Shown here: piece by piece, positions 25,621-35,778 of the stretch | Layout of the letters: the number at the start of each line of letters is the position of its first letter | How positions within the stretch are numbered: the first letter of the stretch is position 1 | NCBI RefSeq assembly: GCF_000633935.1 | Contig: NZ_KK214997.1 | Location: 261,872 to 325,871, forward strand | Origin: Ectothiorhodospira haloalkaliphila ATCC 51935 | Lineage (GTDB): Bacteria > Pseudomonadota > Gammaproteobacteria > Ectothiorhodospirales > Ectothiorhodospiraceae | Reading direction: 5' to 3' | Length of the DNA: 64,000 nt | Made by a program: the position numbers and the translations under genes | The notes under the pieces: generated by a model | Seen by the model: only the letters and a program-made list of their open reading frames with translations | What the model was told of the DNA's origin: nothing | Database searches by the model: none

Positions 25621-25827
25621 ATGAATTTTGAAGAAATGAAGAACATGGGTTCCAACGACCGCATGATTCGTGTCGTCGTGGGCCTGGTGCTGCTGGCCCT
25701 GGTTTTTGTCGGCCCGCAAACCCCTTGGGGCTGGCTGGGACTGATCCCTCTGGCCACCGCCACCATTGGTTGGTGCCCGGCTTATAACCTGTTGGGTATG
25801 AACACCGATCCCGACAAAGAAGCCTGA
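25621..25827 (+). CDS. DUF2892 family small inner-membrane protein
   Basis: 68 residues from ATG 25621 with a strong AGGAGG nine bases upstream. The fold is two hydrophobic helices with a short amphipathic N-terminus, as in the YgaP-like DUF2892 family (GLIPLATATIGWCPAYNLLGMNT). Role unknown; relatives are often linked to sulfur transfer domains. Confidence 0.88.
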   Translation: MNFEEMKNMGSNDRMIRVVVGLVLLALVFVGPQTPWGWLGLIPLATATIGWCPAYNLLGMNTDPDKEA

Positions 25828-25852
25828 TTCGCCTTCAGGCTGACCGGGGGAC

Positions 25853-25879
25853 CCCGATCCGCTGATTACGGGGATCGGG
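25853..25879 (+). terminator. Possible terminator hairpin after the DUF2892 gene
   Basis: CCCGATCC (25853-25860) pairs with GGATCGGG (25872-25879) around an 11-base loop, followed by A-rich rather than T-rich sequence. Weak as an intrinsic terminator in this direction. Confidence 0.35.
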
Positions 25880-25901
25880 CGCGTAAATAAAAAGGGCACG
25901 G

Positions 25902-25907
25902 TATAAT
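25902..25907 (+). promoter_or_regulatory. -10 element of mfd
   Basis: A consensus TATAAT, 41 bases before the mfd ATG. No good -35 is visible at the expected spacing. Confidence 0.5.
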
Positions 25908-25948
25908 CGGCGGCCTAGTGAAACACACCCCGGCCACACGCATACCGA

Positions 25949-28900
25949 ATGCCACAAAACAGCAAGTCCAACCCGCTTGAAGCACTTGAACTCCCCACCG
26001 CCGGCCACTTGGCCCGGTGGGGAGGTCTTTCTGGTTCCGCCCTGTGGCTCGCCGTCGCGGAAGCCGCTCGTCGACACCGTGGCGTTTCTCTGCTCATCAC
26101 GCCAGACACGCAGACTGCCGAGCGTCTTGAACAGGAGATGAATTTCTTCCTGGCCGGCGAGGATCTTCCGACCCTGTCCCTGCCCGATTGGGAAACCCTG
26201 CCTTACGACGTGTTTTCTCCCCACGAGGACATCGTCTCCCGGCGACTGGAAACGCTCTACCACCTGCCCGCCCTGAGACGGGGCGCCCTGATCATTCCCG
26301 TCACCACGCTCATGCAGCGCCTGCCCCCTCGAGCCTGGCTGCAATCGGAGTGTCTGATGCTGCAACAGGGTGAGCGAATCGACCGGGACAAACTCAGGGA
26401 AGGTTTCGAGCAGGCCGGCTATCAGCATGTGAGTCAGGTGATGGAGCACGGGGAATACGCCGTGCGTGGTGCCCTGATGGATGTTTACCCCATGGGCAGC
26501 GACGCCCCCTATCGCATCGATCTGCTGGACGACGAGATCGAGACCATCCGCACCTTTGATCCGGAAACCCAGCGCTCACGTGAAACCATCCAGGAAGTGC
26601 GCCTGCTGCCCGCCCATGAGTTCCCTCTCAATGAGGCCGGCATCAAGGCCTTCCGCCAGCATTACCGCACCGTGATCGAGGGAGACCCCCAGGCCAGCCA
26701 CATCTATCGGGAGGTGAGCCAGGGTTCTGCTCCGGCGGGCATCGAGTACTATCTACCGCTGTTCTTCAAGCAGATGGAAACCCTGTTCGACTACCTGCCC
26801 GACAATACCCTGGCGGTTCACGTCGGGGATACCCTGGCTGCCGCACAGGCCTTTGCCGATCAAGTGGCCCATCGTTACGAACAGCGCCGTCACGACCGCG
26901 AACGCCCCCTGCTCCCCCCCGATAGCCTCTTCCTCGGTGTTGAGGACGTAGCGAACGGCACGCGCGACTGGCCCACGCTGGAACTGACCAGCGAGCCCTT
27001 GGAGGACAACGGCCCGGCCAGCACCCACAACGCCAACGCCCATGCCCACGGCGACCTGCGCCTGCAGACTCGCCAGGCCGAGCCTGCCAGGGCACTCAAC
27101 GACTTTTTCAAGGATTTCCCGGGCCGGGTGCTGCTCATGGCGGAATCCCCCGGGCGTCGAGAGGTACTGCTGGATACCCTGCGACCCTTCGGCATCATTC
27201 CGCACCACGTGGAATCCTGGGCCGAATTTCTGGCGTCAGATGCCTCACCGGCCATCACCATCGGCCCCTTGCAATCAGGCCTTTGCCTGCCCGGCGAGGG
27301 GATTGCGGTACTTACCGAATCCGAGCTGTTCGGGGAGAAGGCCCGCCAGGAACGTCGTCGGCGCAAACCCACCCGGGATGCAGACGCGGTGGTTCGCAAC
27401 CTCACCGACCTGCACGCAGGCGCCCCCGTGGTCCATGAGGATCATGGCGTGGGGCGTTACCTTGGCCTGCAGAAGATCACCGCCGGTGGTCAGGAAACGG
27501 AATTTCTCACCCTGGAATACGCGGGCGGCGACAAACTCTATGTGCCGGTGGCCTCGCTGCATCTGGTGAGCCGTTACACCGGGGCCGACCCCGAACACGC
27601 CCCGCTGCACAAGCTGGGAACCGAAACCTGGTCGAAGGCCCGGCGCAAGGCAGCCGAAAAGGCCCGCGACGTGGCCGCAGAGCTCCTGGACATCTATGCC
27701 CGCCGGGCGGCGCGCCAGGGCCATGCCTACCAGGCAAGAGGCGCGGAATATACTGCATTTGCCGCCGCCTTCCCGTTCGAGGAAACCCCGGACCAGCTCA
27801 GTGCCATCGACGCCGTGCTTGACGACATGGCCTCCGAGCGTCCCATGGACCGGGTGGTCTGCGGGGATGTGGGCTTCGGCAAGACCGAAGTGGCCATGCG
27901 GGCGGCCTTTGTGGCCATCCAGGGCGGCAAGCAGGTGGCGGTGCTCGTGCCCACCACCCTGCTGGCCCAGCAGCATGACCAGAACTTCCGCGACCGCTTC
28001 GCCGATTGGCCTGTACGCATCGAATCCCTGTCCCGCTTCGGTTCCCAGAAACAGCACCAGGAAGTGATGAAGGGCCTTGAAGATGGTCGGGTGGACATCG
28101 TCATCGGCACTCACAAGCTGATCCAGGGCAACCTGCGCTTCAAGAACCTGGGGCTGGTGATCATTGATGAAGAACAGCGCTTCGGGGTCCGCCACAAGGA
28201 GCGTTTGAAGTCCCTGCGAGCCGAGGTGGACATGCTCACCCTCACCGCCACGCCCATTCCCCGGACCCTGAACATGGCCCTGTCGGGCCTGCGTGATCTG
28301 TCGATCATCGCCACGCCGCCGGAGGAGCGTCTGACCATCAAGACCTTCGTCAGCCAGTGGAACAGTGCCCTGATCCAGGAGGCCTGTCTGCGAGAGATTC
28401 GCCGGGGTGGGCAGGTGTACTACCTGCACAACGAGGTTCAGACCATCGAAAAGGCTGCAAGGGAGCTTCAGGAACAGGTCCCGTCAGCCACCATTGGCAT
28501 TGCCCATGGCCAGATGCGTGAGCGGGAACTGGAACAGGTGATGCTGGATTTCTATCACCGGCGCTACAACGTTCTGGTGTGCACCACCATCATCGAAACC
28601 GGCATCGACGTGCCCACCGCCAATACCATCATCATCAACCGGGCCGACAAGATGGGCCTGTCCCAGCTGCACCAGTTGCGGGGGCGAGTGGGACGTAGCC
28701 ACCATCGCGCCTATGCCTATCTGATCACCCCGCATCCGTCGGGCATGACCAAGGATGCCGTCAAACGACTGGAGGCCATCGAGTCCCTGGAGGACCTGGG
28801 GGTCGGCTTCACCCTGGCCAGCCACGATCTGGAGATCCGGGGTGCCGGCGAATTGCTGGGGGACGAGCAGAGTGGACAAATCCAGGAGATCGGCTTCACC

Positions 28901-29434
28901 CTTTACAATGAACTGCTGGACCGGGCTGTCAAGGCCCTCAAGGAAGGCAAGGTCCCCGACCTGGATCACACCACATCCGATACCACGGAGGTGGACCTGG
29001 GTCTGCCGGCACTGCTACCCGATGACTATGTACCCGACATCCACACGCGCCTGATCCTCTACAAGCGCCTGTCTGCCTGCCAGGACACGGACCAACTCAG
29101 GGAGATGGAAGTGGAGATGGTGGACCGTTTCGGACTGCTGCCGGCGCAGGCCAAGAACCTGGTGGAGGCCACGCGGCTGAAGCTGCGATTGCAGCCCCTG
29201 GGGGCGCGCAAACTGGAAGTCGGGCCCAAGGGTGGCAGGCTGATCTTCCACACCAACCCATCGGTGGACCCGATGAGCGTGATCCAGCTGGTGCAATCCC
29301 AGCCCGAAAGCTTCCGTCTTGATGGCCAGGATACGTTGCGCTTCACCGCCGAAATGGAGAGTCTGGATCAGCGCGTCGAGAGCGTAAACCAGTTGCTGGG
29401 GCGGCTGCAGATCAAGCAGGATGCCGCGGCCTGA
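25949..29434 (+). CDS. mfd: Transcription-repair coupling factor Mfd
   Basis: 1161 residues, the family length. It removes stalled RNA polymerase and recruits UvrA. Visible in order are a UvrB-like N-terminal module (SLPDWETLPYDVFSPHEDIVSRR), the RNA polymerase interaction domain (EDHGVGRYLGL), helicase motor motifs (VCGDVGFGKTEVAMRAAF as Walker A, IIDEEQRFGV as DEEQ box, TLTATPIPRTL, INRADKMGLSQLHQLRGRVGRS), and the C-terminal UvrA-contacting TRCF domain. Monocistronic, downstream of a consensus -10. Confidence 0.98.
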   Translation: MPQNSKSNPLEALELPTAGHLARWGGLSGSALWLAVAEAARRHRGVSLLITPDTQTAERLEQEMNFFLAGEDLPTLSLPDWETLPYDVFSPHEDIVSRRLETLYHLPALRRGALIIPVTTLMQRLPPRAWLQSECLMLQQGERIDRDKLREGFEQAGYQHVSQVMEHGEYAVRGALMDVYPMGSDAPYRIDLLDDEIETIRTFDPETQRSRETIQEVRLLPAHEFPLNEAGIKAFRQHYRTVIEGDPQASHIYREVSQGSAPAGIEYYLPLFFKQMETLFDYLPDNTLAVHVGDTLAAAQAFADQVAHRYEQRRHDRERPLLPPDSLFLGVEDVANGTRDWPTLELTSEPLEDNGPASTHNANAHAHGDLRLQTRQAEPARALNDFFKDFPGRVLLMAESPGRREVLLDTLRPFGIIPHHVESWAEFLASDASPAITIGPLQSGLCLPGEGIAVLTESELFGEKARQERRRRKPTRDADAVVRNLTDLHAGAPVVHEDHGVGRYLGLQKITAGGQETEFLTLEYAGGDKLYVPVASLHLVSRYTGADPEHAPLHKLGTETWSKARRKAAEKARDVAAELLDIYARRAARQGHAYQARGAEYTAFAAAFPFEETPDQLSAIDAVLDDMASERPMDRVVCGDVGFGKTEVAMRAAFVAIQGGKQVAVLVPTTLLAQQHDQNFRDRFADWPVRIESLSRFGSQKQHQEVMKGLEDGRVDIVIGTHKLIQGNLRFKNLGLVIIDEEQRFGVRHKERLKSLRAEVDMLTLTATPIPRTLNMALSGLRDLSIIATPPEERLTIKTFVSQWNSALIQEACLREIRRGGQVYYLHNEVQTIEKAARELQEQVPSATIGIAHGQMRERELEQVMLDFYHRRYNVLVCTTIIETGIDVPTANTIIINRADKMGLSQLHQLRGRVGRSHHRAYAYLITPHPSGMTKDAVKRLEAIESLEDLGVGFTLASHDLEIRGAGELLGDEQSGQIQEIGFTLYNELLDRAVKALKEGKVPDLDHTTSDTTEVDLGLPALLPDDYVPDIHTRLILYKRLSACQDTDQLREMEVEMVDRFGLLPAQAKNLVEATRLKLRLQPLGARKLEVGPKGGRLIFHTNPSVDPMSVIQLVQSQPESFRLDGQDTLRFTAEMESLDQRVESVNQLLGRLQIKQDAAA

Positions 29435-29453
29435 GGCCGGCCCTCACCTCAAA

Positions 29454-30881
29454 TCATGCCCGCCCGTAGGTATCCTCAAACCGGACAATATCATCCTCCC
29501 CCAGGTAACTCCCCGACTGCACCTCGATGAGTTCCAGGGGGATCTTGCCCGGGTTCTCCAGCCGATGCGTCACCCCCAACGGGATGAAGGTGGACTGATT
29601 CTCCGTGAGCACGAACTGCTCTTCGCCCCGGGTGATGCGTGCAGTGCCCCTCACCACCACCCAGTGTTCGGCCCGGTGATAATGCATTTGCAGTGACAAG
29701 GTCTCACCCGGCTTCACCGTGATCCGCTTCACCTGAAAACGCGAGGCCATGTCGATCTGTTCGTAGGTTCCCCAGGGACGTGCCACACAGCGGTGATTCT
29801 CCGATTCCTGTCGACCATCGGCCTTCAGGCGGGCCACCACCTCTTTCACATCCTGACTGCGGTCCTTGTGCATCACGAGCACCGCATCGGAGGTCTCCAC
29901 CACGATCAGATCCTCCACACCCACGGCCGCCACCAGGCGATGACTGCCGTGCACATAGCAATTGCGGGCACCCACCGTCATCACATCGCCCACAGCCACG
30001 TTGCCATCCCCGTTCTGCTTGCCCACCGACCATAGCGACTCCCAGGAGCCCACATCGCTCCAGCCGGCATCCAGGGGTACCATGACCGCACGGCGTGTTT
30101 TCTCCATCACCGCATAGTCGATGGACTCGGAACGACAGGCGGCGAAGGCCTCCCGGTCCACCCGCAAAAAGTCCAGATCTGCCTGCGTGCCCTCCATGGC
30201 ACGACGACAGGCCTCCAGGATATCCGGTGCATGCTGCTCAAGCTCCTCCAGATACGCCGAGGCGCGAAACACGAACATGCCACTGTTCCAGTAATAATCT
30301 CCGGAGGCCAGATAGTCCTCGGCAGTGGACCGATCAGGTTTTTCCACGAACGCCTTCACCGGCGCGCCAGAGCGATCCTTGACGTGATCCGCAAGGATAT
30401 ACCCGTAACCTGTATGGGGCTCGGTGGGCACCACGCCAAAGGTCACCAGATCACCGTCCTCGGCCAGGGATACGGCCTCATCCAGGGCCTTTTGAAAGGC
30501 CTCCACATCGGCAACCAGATGGTCCGCAGGCATCACCACCATGACCGGATCGCCCCCGGACGCCGTCTGCTCCAGTGCCGCCAATGCCACCGCAGGGGCG
30601 GTATTGCGGCCCACCGGCTCCAGGATGATCTGGCATGGATCCACACCCGTCTGCCGCAATTGCTCGGCCACCAGGAAGCGGTGCGCTTCGTTGCACACGA
30701 CAACGGGGGCTACCAGAGCAGTGTCCTTGGGCAGTCGCTCCAGTGTCGCCTGAAGCATGGTCTGACCCTGACCCGTCAGGGGTAAGAACTGCTTGGGGTA
30801 GTGCTGGCGCGACATGGGCCACAGCCGCGTACCGGCGCCACCGGAAAGGATCACAGGAACAATACCCACGGAGATCTCCAT
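29454..30881 (-). CDS. manC: Mannose-1-phosphate guanylyltransferase / mannose-6-phosphate isomerase
   Basis: 475 residues. The N-terminal nucleotidyltransferase opens with VILSGGAGTRLWPMSR and contains VMPADHLV and FVEKPDR. The C-terminal type II isomerase cupin has RPWGTYEQID, GETLSLQMHYHRAEHWVVV and IPLGVTHRLENPG. It supplies GDP-mannose for surface polysaccharides. No other polysaccharide genes are adjacent. Confidence 0.96.
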   Translation of the reverse strand: MEISVGIVPVILSGGAGTRLWPMSRQHYPKQFLPLTGQGQTMLQATLERLPKDTALVAPVVVCNEAHRFLVAEQLRQTGVDPCQIILEPVGRNTAPAVALAALEQTASGGDPVMVVMPADHLVADVEAFQKALDEAVSLAEDGDLVTFGVVPTEPHTGYGYILADHVKDRSGAPVKAFVEKPDRSTAEDYLASGDYYWNSGMFVFRASAYLEELEQHAPDILEACRRAMEGTQADLDFLRVDREAFAACRSESIDYAVMEKTRRAVMVPLDAGWSDVGSWESLWSVGKQNGDGNVAVGDVMTVGARNCYVHGSHRLVAAVGVEDLIVVETSDAVLVMHKDRSQDVKEVVARLKADGRQESENHRCVARPWGTYEQIDMASRFQVKRITVKPGETLSLQMHYHRAEHWVVVRGTARITRGEEQFVLTENQSTFIPLGVTHRLENPGKIPLELIEVQSGSYLGEDDIVRFEDTYGRA

Positions 30882-30935
30882 ATTGATTCATCCAATTATG
30901 AGCTTTACTCGCCAGACCCGTTATGGGGACGCCCG

Positions 30936-32009
30936 TCAGTCACCGCGTCTCACCCGGTCACTCATCATGATGCCAATCCACCGGGTATCCCGCTGCGCCT
31001 CCAAGGCCAACTTGGCGATCATGGTCAGCGGAATGGACAATATCATCCCCACCGGGCCGAACACCCAACCCCACACCAGCAATGACACCAGCACGATCAC
31101 CGGCGACAACCCCAGCGTGCGCCCCATGAAACGCGGCTCCAGAACACTGCCAATGGTGACGTTCACGGCTACATAGAGGCCAAGCACCATCAGCGCCTCG
31201 GGGATACCCATCCCCAGCAACGCGATCAAAAGCGCGGGCGCCGCCGCGATGATGGACCCCACATTGGGGATGAAATTCAGCAAGCCGGCCAGAATGCCCC
31301 AGAGCACGGCGAAGTCGACCCCAATCAAGGCGAGGCCCGCCCAGATGACGATGCCCGTCGTGAAGCTGGCCGCACTCTTGATCAGCAGGTAGCGATACAC
31401 AGACCGCAGGAAACGGCGCATGCGAACGCGGGCCCGAGGGCGCCCCGGGAACGCCGCATTGAGTTTGGCAGCCAGCGTACGTTCCTCCAGCAACAGAAAC
31501 ATGTAAGCCAGCAGGACCAGGAAAGTACTCGCGGTGAACGCCCCCAAGCCCCCCGCAATCCCTCGAGCCGCACTGGTCAAGGTAGCCGCTCCCGGTAAGG
31601 AGACCTCCTCCGGTAACGCCTCCACCGGCAAGCCCCTCGCCTCGAAAGCCTCCCGCAGATCCACCAACCACTGCTCCAGGCGCTCCTGGTAAAGCGGCGC
31701 CTGACTGGCCATGTTTTCAGCCGCCCCCCTCAAGGCCAGAAACAGCAGGAAGAACGTGAATCCCACACAAAGAAAGAGAATGAGCACAGCCAGGGCACCA
31801 GGTACTCCGCGGCGTTCCATCCAGGTGAGCGGCGGTGCTGAGATGATGGCCAGGAATGCCGCTAGCAGGAAAGGCGTGAGTATGTGGCTCACCTCCCTGA
31901 GCCCGGCGAGGATGACCACGACCGCAGCGGCGCCCAGCAACCAGTGCCAGGTGCCGAGGTTTTCGCTTGAGGAGAAGGGTATGGATTTACTGAACCGCTC
32001 GGGTATCAC
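30936..32009 (-). CDS. AI-2E/PerM family permease
   Basis: 357 residues with about eight hydrophobic segments and the family signatures FIPNVGSIIAAAPALLIAL, EPRFMGRTLGLSPVIVLVSLLVWG and GMILSIPLTMIAKL. Members move diverse small molecules or ions; the substrate is not predictable. The first available start is GTG 32009, and no strong ribosome site is seen, so a later start is possible. Confidence 0.88.
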   Translation of the reverse strand: MIPERFSKSIPFSSSENLGTWHWLLGAAAVVVILAGLREVSHILTPFLLAAFLAIISAPPLTWMERRGVPGALAVLILFLCVGFTFFLLFLALRGAAENMASQAPLYQERLEQWLVDLREAFEARGLPVEALPEEVSLPGAATLTSAARGIAGGLGAFTASTFLVLLAYMFLLLEERTLAAKLNAAFPGRPRARVRMRRFLRSVYRYLLIKSAASFTTGIVIWAGLALIGVDFAVLWGILAGLLNFIPNVGSIIAAAPALLIALLGMGIPEALMVLGLYVAVNVTIGSVLEPRFMGRTLGLSPVIVLVSLLVWGWVFGPVGMILSIPLTMIAKLALEAQRDTRWIGIMMSDRVRRGD

Positions 32010-32163
32010 GATCGTATGGCCGCCTGGAAGGCTTGAGAAGTGGAGATTTTATCTGTTGAACGATACACAAACCCAGGAAGCACTGCATCCGGAAAATCCC
32101 TTCATTCACCCACCCAGGTCCACCACCTGAGTTGAACACGAACCGGGCTGTCCAAAACGCACA

Positions 32164-32184
32164 AGGGACCCTTGCGGGTCCCCT
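32164..32184 (-). terminator. Terminator of the photosynthesis superoperon
   Basis: On the minus strand AGGGGACCC and GGGTCCCT form a stem capped by the stable tetraloop GCAA, followed by TTGTGCGTTTT. It lies about 45 bases after the pufC stop and matches an intrinsic terminator. Confidence 0.8.
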
Positions 32185-32229
32185 GTGATACTGCTTCAGG
32201 TTTTCAGCAGGCCTGAGCCCGTTCCAACC

Positions 32230-33369
32230 TTAGATACCAGCCGCTTCCTCGGCTGCGTCATCATCGAAGTCATCCGCAGAGATGTCGGGATCCACTTGGG
32301 TCTCGCTCAACTCGGCATCGGCTTCTGTAGGTGCCCAGCCCTCACGCCGCTGCACGCGGTTGAGTTCGGGGTAGTCTGCCAACATGTTGGCCCCATCCAG
32401 AGGCAGTTGCAGGCCGTTGTGGCAGGTGGCGCAGTTGGTCTTGGGTGCATCACCCAGGGGGCCCAACTGGGTGTCCGGATACACCGGCTGCAGCGGATCC
32501 AGATAGTCCACGTTCAGCGCCCGAACCATCTCGAGGCCGTGCCATGCCGTCACACGCTCCGGCGGGCTGGTTTGCCAGTCCGGGAAGTTGTTCGTGTTGT
32601 GGCAGGTCGTGCAGTTGGCACCCAGCGCCTTGGACATGTGGATCATCAGACCAAAACCCCACTCGGCGTCCATCAGGTTATGGGGATTGTCACCCATGGG
32701 CAGCGTGGTACGCGGGGTCACACGCAGATCCTTGGGATCATCCGCCAGGAACGCACTGAACACGTCGTTGGGCAGCGATGTGGAAGCCACATTCGGACCA
32801 GCCAGGTTCTGGCCCATCCGGCTCGCGGCCACACCAGCGGCCTGTCTCGGACCCGGGTCCTCGAACCAGATCTCCGCAGGCACGGGCTGACCCATGTGGC
32901 AGGTGTAGCACGTCACACCCGTTTCACCCACGTGAGCATCCCACTCGGTGTTGATGGTCTTGGTCATCTCGAGCATGTTGCGGGAGACAATCTTGGTGTA
33001 GATGTTCTCATCCGCGAAGTCACCCGGCACGTGGCAGTAGTTACAACCCTGTTCCGGCGACACCCAGGCGGTGATCGCGTTCATCAGGCGGTTGAACTCC
33101 GCAATGCTGAGATCGCCCAGCACTTCCACACTGGAGTAGATATCTCCGGCCTTCGGGCCGGCACTGCTGGCCGGTCTTTCGGCCTCAGGGATCACCAGGT
33201 CAACCCGCTTTCTGGCTTCCAGATGACGCTTGGTCACCTGCTCCATACCCAGTCCGCGATAACCCTTCTGATCGGTTTCGATTCCAACTGGCAGTTCACA
33301 GCCAGTCACCAGGAGTGCAGCACCTGTCAGTGCCGCCACTGTCACAGTTTTGCGCGTAATGGTATTCAT
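32230..33369 (-). CDS. pufC: Photosynthetic reaction centre tetraheme cytochrome c subunit
   Basis: 379 residues. A lipoprotein signal ends at LVTGC (Cys 24), so the protein is anchored to the periplasmic side of the membrane. Four heme sites are visible: CNYCH, CYTCH, CTTCH and CATCH. It re-reduces the photo-oxidised special pair. The start overlaps the pufM stop by four bases. Last gene of the puf operon. Confidence 0.98.
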   Translation of the reverse strand: MNTITRKTVTVAALTGAALLVTGCELPVGIETDQKGYRGLGMEQVTKRHLEARKRVDLVIPEAERPASSAGPKAGDIYSSVEVLGDLSIAEFNRLMNAITAWVSPEQGCNYCHVPGDFADENIYTKIVSRNMLEMTKTINTEWDAHVGETGVTCYTCHMGQPVPAEIWFEDPGPRQAAGVAASRMGQNLAGPNVASTSLPNDVFSAFLADDPKDLRVTPRTTLPMGDNPHNLMDAEWGFGLMIHMSKALGANCTTCHNTNNFPDWQTSPPERVTAWHGLEMVRALNVDYLDPLQPVYPDTQLGPLGDAPKTNCATCHNGLQLPLDGANMLADYPELNRVQRREGWAPTEADAELSETQVDPDISADDFDDDAAEEAAGI

Positions 33370-34340
33370 TGCGACATCCCTTGAAGCATGGCCGGATCTT
33401 CGACGGGCGGATAGATGTTCGGATACGACGGTGCGACGCCGTGATCAATCGCCCACATGTACCAGTTATCAACCACCGTGCCCGTGAGCAGAATGCCGAT
33501 ACCGCCGGTAATCACGGTCAGGACGGCGAACCACCAGGCCCAGCGGTGGATGGATTCCATGGTGGCATTGAAGCCCATGGTCCAGCGCCAGAACAGAGCG
33601 GCACGATCGGAAGCTGTACCGCGGTCAGTGATTTGCTCGATTTCGCGCTCACCGCCGTACCGGCCCACTGCCAGAACCGTTGCACCATGCATGGCAAACA
33701 GCAGCGCCGAGCCATACAGGAAGGCAATGGATAGCATGTGGAACGGGTTGTAGTACAGGTTGCCGTACTTCAGGGAGAAGGCCGTCGTCCAGTCCAGGTG
33801 AGGGAAGATGCCGAACGGAACCGCTTCGGACCAGTCACCCATCAACAGCGGACGGAAGAAGCCCAGGGACAGATACAGGAAGATCGCCGCCGCGAACGCC
33901 CAGGCCACATGCGTGCCCAGGTTCAGCGCCCGTGCCCGACGATAGACACGTACCCACCACAGCAGGATCGAAGCCGTGAGGAAGAATCCTGCCATCTGCC
34001 ACCAGCCACCTTCAGCCAGCGGCGCAATGCCCAGACCATACTCCGCCTGCGGCGGCTCCAGACCCAGATAGAACAGTTGACGTACAAACTGCGCGGGATC
34101 CCAGTTCACCTGGGCCCAAAAGTTGAAACCAATGATCAGGATTGCGATCAAACCAAAGAGGATCGAGAACAGGCCCGTATAACCCAGATAGATGGGGCCA
34201 ATTTGGGCGTTTCCGAACCGGCCGGCTAGATGCATCAGCATCGGCTTGCCGATTCGCTCCCGTTCATTTTCCAGCGGGACGCCGGCCTCAGGCTCCGCCT
34301 GGACCTGCACTCGATTGAATATATTTTGATATTCGGCCAT
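33366..34340 (-). CDS. pufM: Photosynthetic reaction centre M subunit
   Basis: 324 residues with five membrane helices. Key stretches are [40 protein letters not shown] (holding the special-pair histidine) and [27 protein letters not shown], with an iron-ligand histidine and the quinone pocket. It pairs with PufL around the bacteriochlorophyll special pair and non-heme iron. It begins 15 bases after the pufL stop. Confidence 0.98.
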   Translation of the reverse strand: MAEYQNIFNRVQVQAEPEAGVPLENERERIGKPMLMHLAGRFGNAQIGPIYLGYTGLFSILFGLIAILIIGFNFWAQVNWDPAQFVRQLFYLGLEPPQAEYGLGIAPLAEGGWWQMAGFFLTASILLWWVRVYRRARALNLGTHVAWAFAAAIFLYLSLGFFRPLLMGDWSEAVPFGIFPHLDWTTAFSLKYGNLYYNPFHMLSIAFLYGSALLFAMHGATVLAVGRYGGEREIEQITDRGTASDRAALFWRWTMGFNATMESIHRWAWWFAVLTVITGGIGILLTGTVVDNWYMWAIDHGVAPSYPNIYPPVEDPAMLQGMSQ

Positions 34341-34355
34341 TGTGGTCCCCTTACA

Positions 34356-35180
34356 TTAAGCCCAGATCGGAAGGTTAAGCCACCAGTTCCACCATTCCGG
34401 CCAGCTGCGGGTCCAGAAGGGACCACTCAGAATGATGCACACGGCGCTCCAGAAAGCGGCATTCAAGGCCAGGAAGAGACCCAGACGATGCACACCAAGG
34501 GCGCCAATGGAGTAGCCGACGGTGTCACGGAAGAAGGTATCTTCGTATTCGGGAGTCTTGACGGCCTCGCCCTTCTTCGGGTTGGTCACGGACAGGATCA
34601 AGCCGCCATGCAGCGACAAGGCCAGGGCCGTGGTGAAGAAGAAGGTGATGGCCAGCATGTGTGCCGGGTTATAGTGGAAGTGCAGGAACTGGTAACCGAC
34701 GTTGGACACCCAGTCCAGGTGGCTCATGATCCCGTAGGGGAAACCATGACCCCAGGCACCCAGCAGAACCGGGCGGATGACCACCAACGCGACATAGGCA
34801 AAGATCGCAACACCGAACGCGATCGGCACATGGTAGCCCATGCCCAGTTTGTTACAGATTTCTACCTGGCGAAGTGCCCAGGAGACAAATGCACCGATGG
34901 CGCAGATGGTAATGAATTGCCACAGGCCGCCCTCAGCAAGAGGAGCCATACCCAGGCCATAACTCAAGTCAGGTGGGGCGATACTAATCTGCCAGATATT
35001 CCAGGTTGGGCCCATCGCCGCGCCCCAGACGATCAGCAGCGTTCCCAGCGCTGCGAAGATGGCCGTTAGCACCCCAAAAAAACCAACGTAGAATGGGCCT
35101 ACCCAGAAGTCAAATAGATTGCCCCCAATCAACGTCCCCCCGCGTACGCGGTATCTCTTCTCAAAGCTCAGCATGGACAT
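34356..35180 (-). CDS. pufL: Photosynthetic reaction centre L subunit
   Basis: 274 residues with five helices. It opens with [29 protein letters not shown] and contains [24 protein letters not shown], with the bacteriochlorophyll-ligating histidines, and the [19 protein letters not shown] quinone-side segment. Forms the reaction-centre core with PufM. A stable hairpin precedes it in the mRNA. Confidence 0.98.
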   Translation of the reverse strand: MSMLSFEKRYRVRGGTLIGGNLFDFWVGPFYVGFFGVLTAIFAALGTLLIVWGAAMGPTWNIWQISIAPPDLSYGLGMAPLAEGGLWQFITICAIGAFVSWALRQVEICNKLGMGYHVPIAFGVAIFAYVALVVIRPVLLGAWGHGFPYGIMSHLDWVSNVGYQFLHFHYNPAHMLAITFFFTTALALSLHGGLILSVTNPKKGEAVKTPEYEDTFFRDTVGYSIGALGVHRLGLFLALNAAFWSAVCIILSGPFWTRSWPEWWNWWLNLPIWA

Positions 35181-35270
35181 TCCTAGAACCTCCGGTCAGA
35201 AGGCACCGGCCGGAGATTCCGGCCGCTGCCCTATACTCTCAACACTCTGGTCAACGTATTGGCCCAGATA

Positions 35271-35310
35271 CCGGGCGGGATGAATATTTCACAGCCATTA
35301 TCCCGCCCGG
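35271..35310 (-). promoter_or_regulatory. pufA-pufL intercistronic hairpin
   Basis: CCGGGCGGGAT (35271-35281) and ATCCCGCCCGG (35300-35310) give an 11-bp perfect stem, 13 bp with a G-U and an A-U pair. In purple bacteria a stem here protects the pufBA message from 3' decay, so antenna protein is made in excess of reaction centre. The same role is inferred. Confidence 0.75.
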
Positions 35311-35331
35311 GAGCGTGGGCATCAGACGTCT

Positions 35332-35529
35332 TCAGCCCAGGGTTGACTTGCCTGTCTGAGCCTGCACCGCAACCTGCTCGGTCGTATCGACCAGAGAGGC
35401 GCTGTGCATCCAGTTGAAGCGCTCGGTGCTCAACAGGATGAAGTGGATCAGAAGAGCCAGCACGGCCAGGAACGCAAACAGGGCAACCAGCGCTCTGCGC
35501 GGATCGAACAGCAGCCAAACACGCCACAT
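35332..35529 (-). CDS. pufA: LH1 antenna alpha subunit
   Basis: 65 residues with a single membrane helix. [19 protein letters not shown] leads to the bacteriochlorophyll ligand His 29 ([10 protein letters not shown]), and Trp 40 sits 11 residues after it, as in LH1 alpha chains. Forms the core antenna ring with PufB. Confidence 0.96.
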   Translation of the reverse strand: MWRVWLLFDPRRALVALFAFLAVLALLIHFILLSTERFNWMHSASLVDTTEQVAVQAQTGKSTLG

Positions 35530-35588
35530 ATTGAAATCTCCTATATTGGAAAGAAACTGCTTTTAATGCTTCGCTAAAGGTACGGCTT

Positions 35589-35621
35589 AAGACTCGATTC
35601 GCCTTTCAGGCGAAGCGTCTT
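35589..35621 (-). promoter_or_regulatory. Hairpin at the end of pufB
   Basis: Inner arms TTCGCC (35598-35603) and GGCGAA (35609-35614), with outer arms AAGAC (35589-35593) and GTCTT (35617-35621). The outer arm covers the pufB stop codon. Likely modulates pufB/pufA translation or message stability. Confidence 0.5.
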
Positions 35622-35778
35622 ACCAAGCCACACCCCAGGGACGCCACATCCAGGCCAGAACGTGGGCCACAGCGGCAACCGCCAGGAAGCCCATCATGCT
35701 GGTCATGAAGACGCCATGAAACTCCATGGCCTCCTCTTCATTCAGCCCCGAGAGCGAACCTTTCGTTTCATCAACCAT
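35620..35778 (-). CDS. pufB: LH1 antenna beta subunit
   Basis: 52 residues: an acidic N-terminus (MVDETKGSLSGLNEEEAMEF), His 21, the bacteriochlorophyll ligand His 39 (AVAHVLAWMWRPW), and Trp 48. All are standard spacing for LH1 beta. GGAGGG sits eight bases before ATG 35778. First gene of pufBALMC. Confidence 0.96.
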   Translation of the reverse strand: MVDETKGSLSGLNEEEAMEFHGVFMTSMMGFLAVAAVAHVLAWMWRPWGVAW

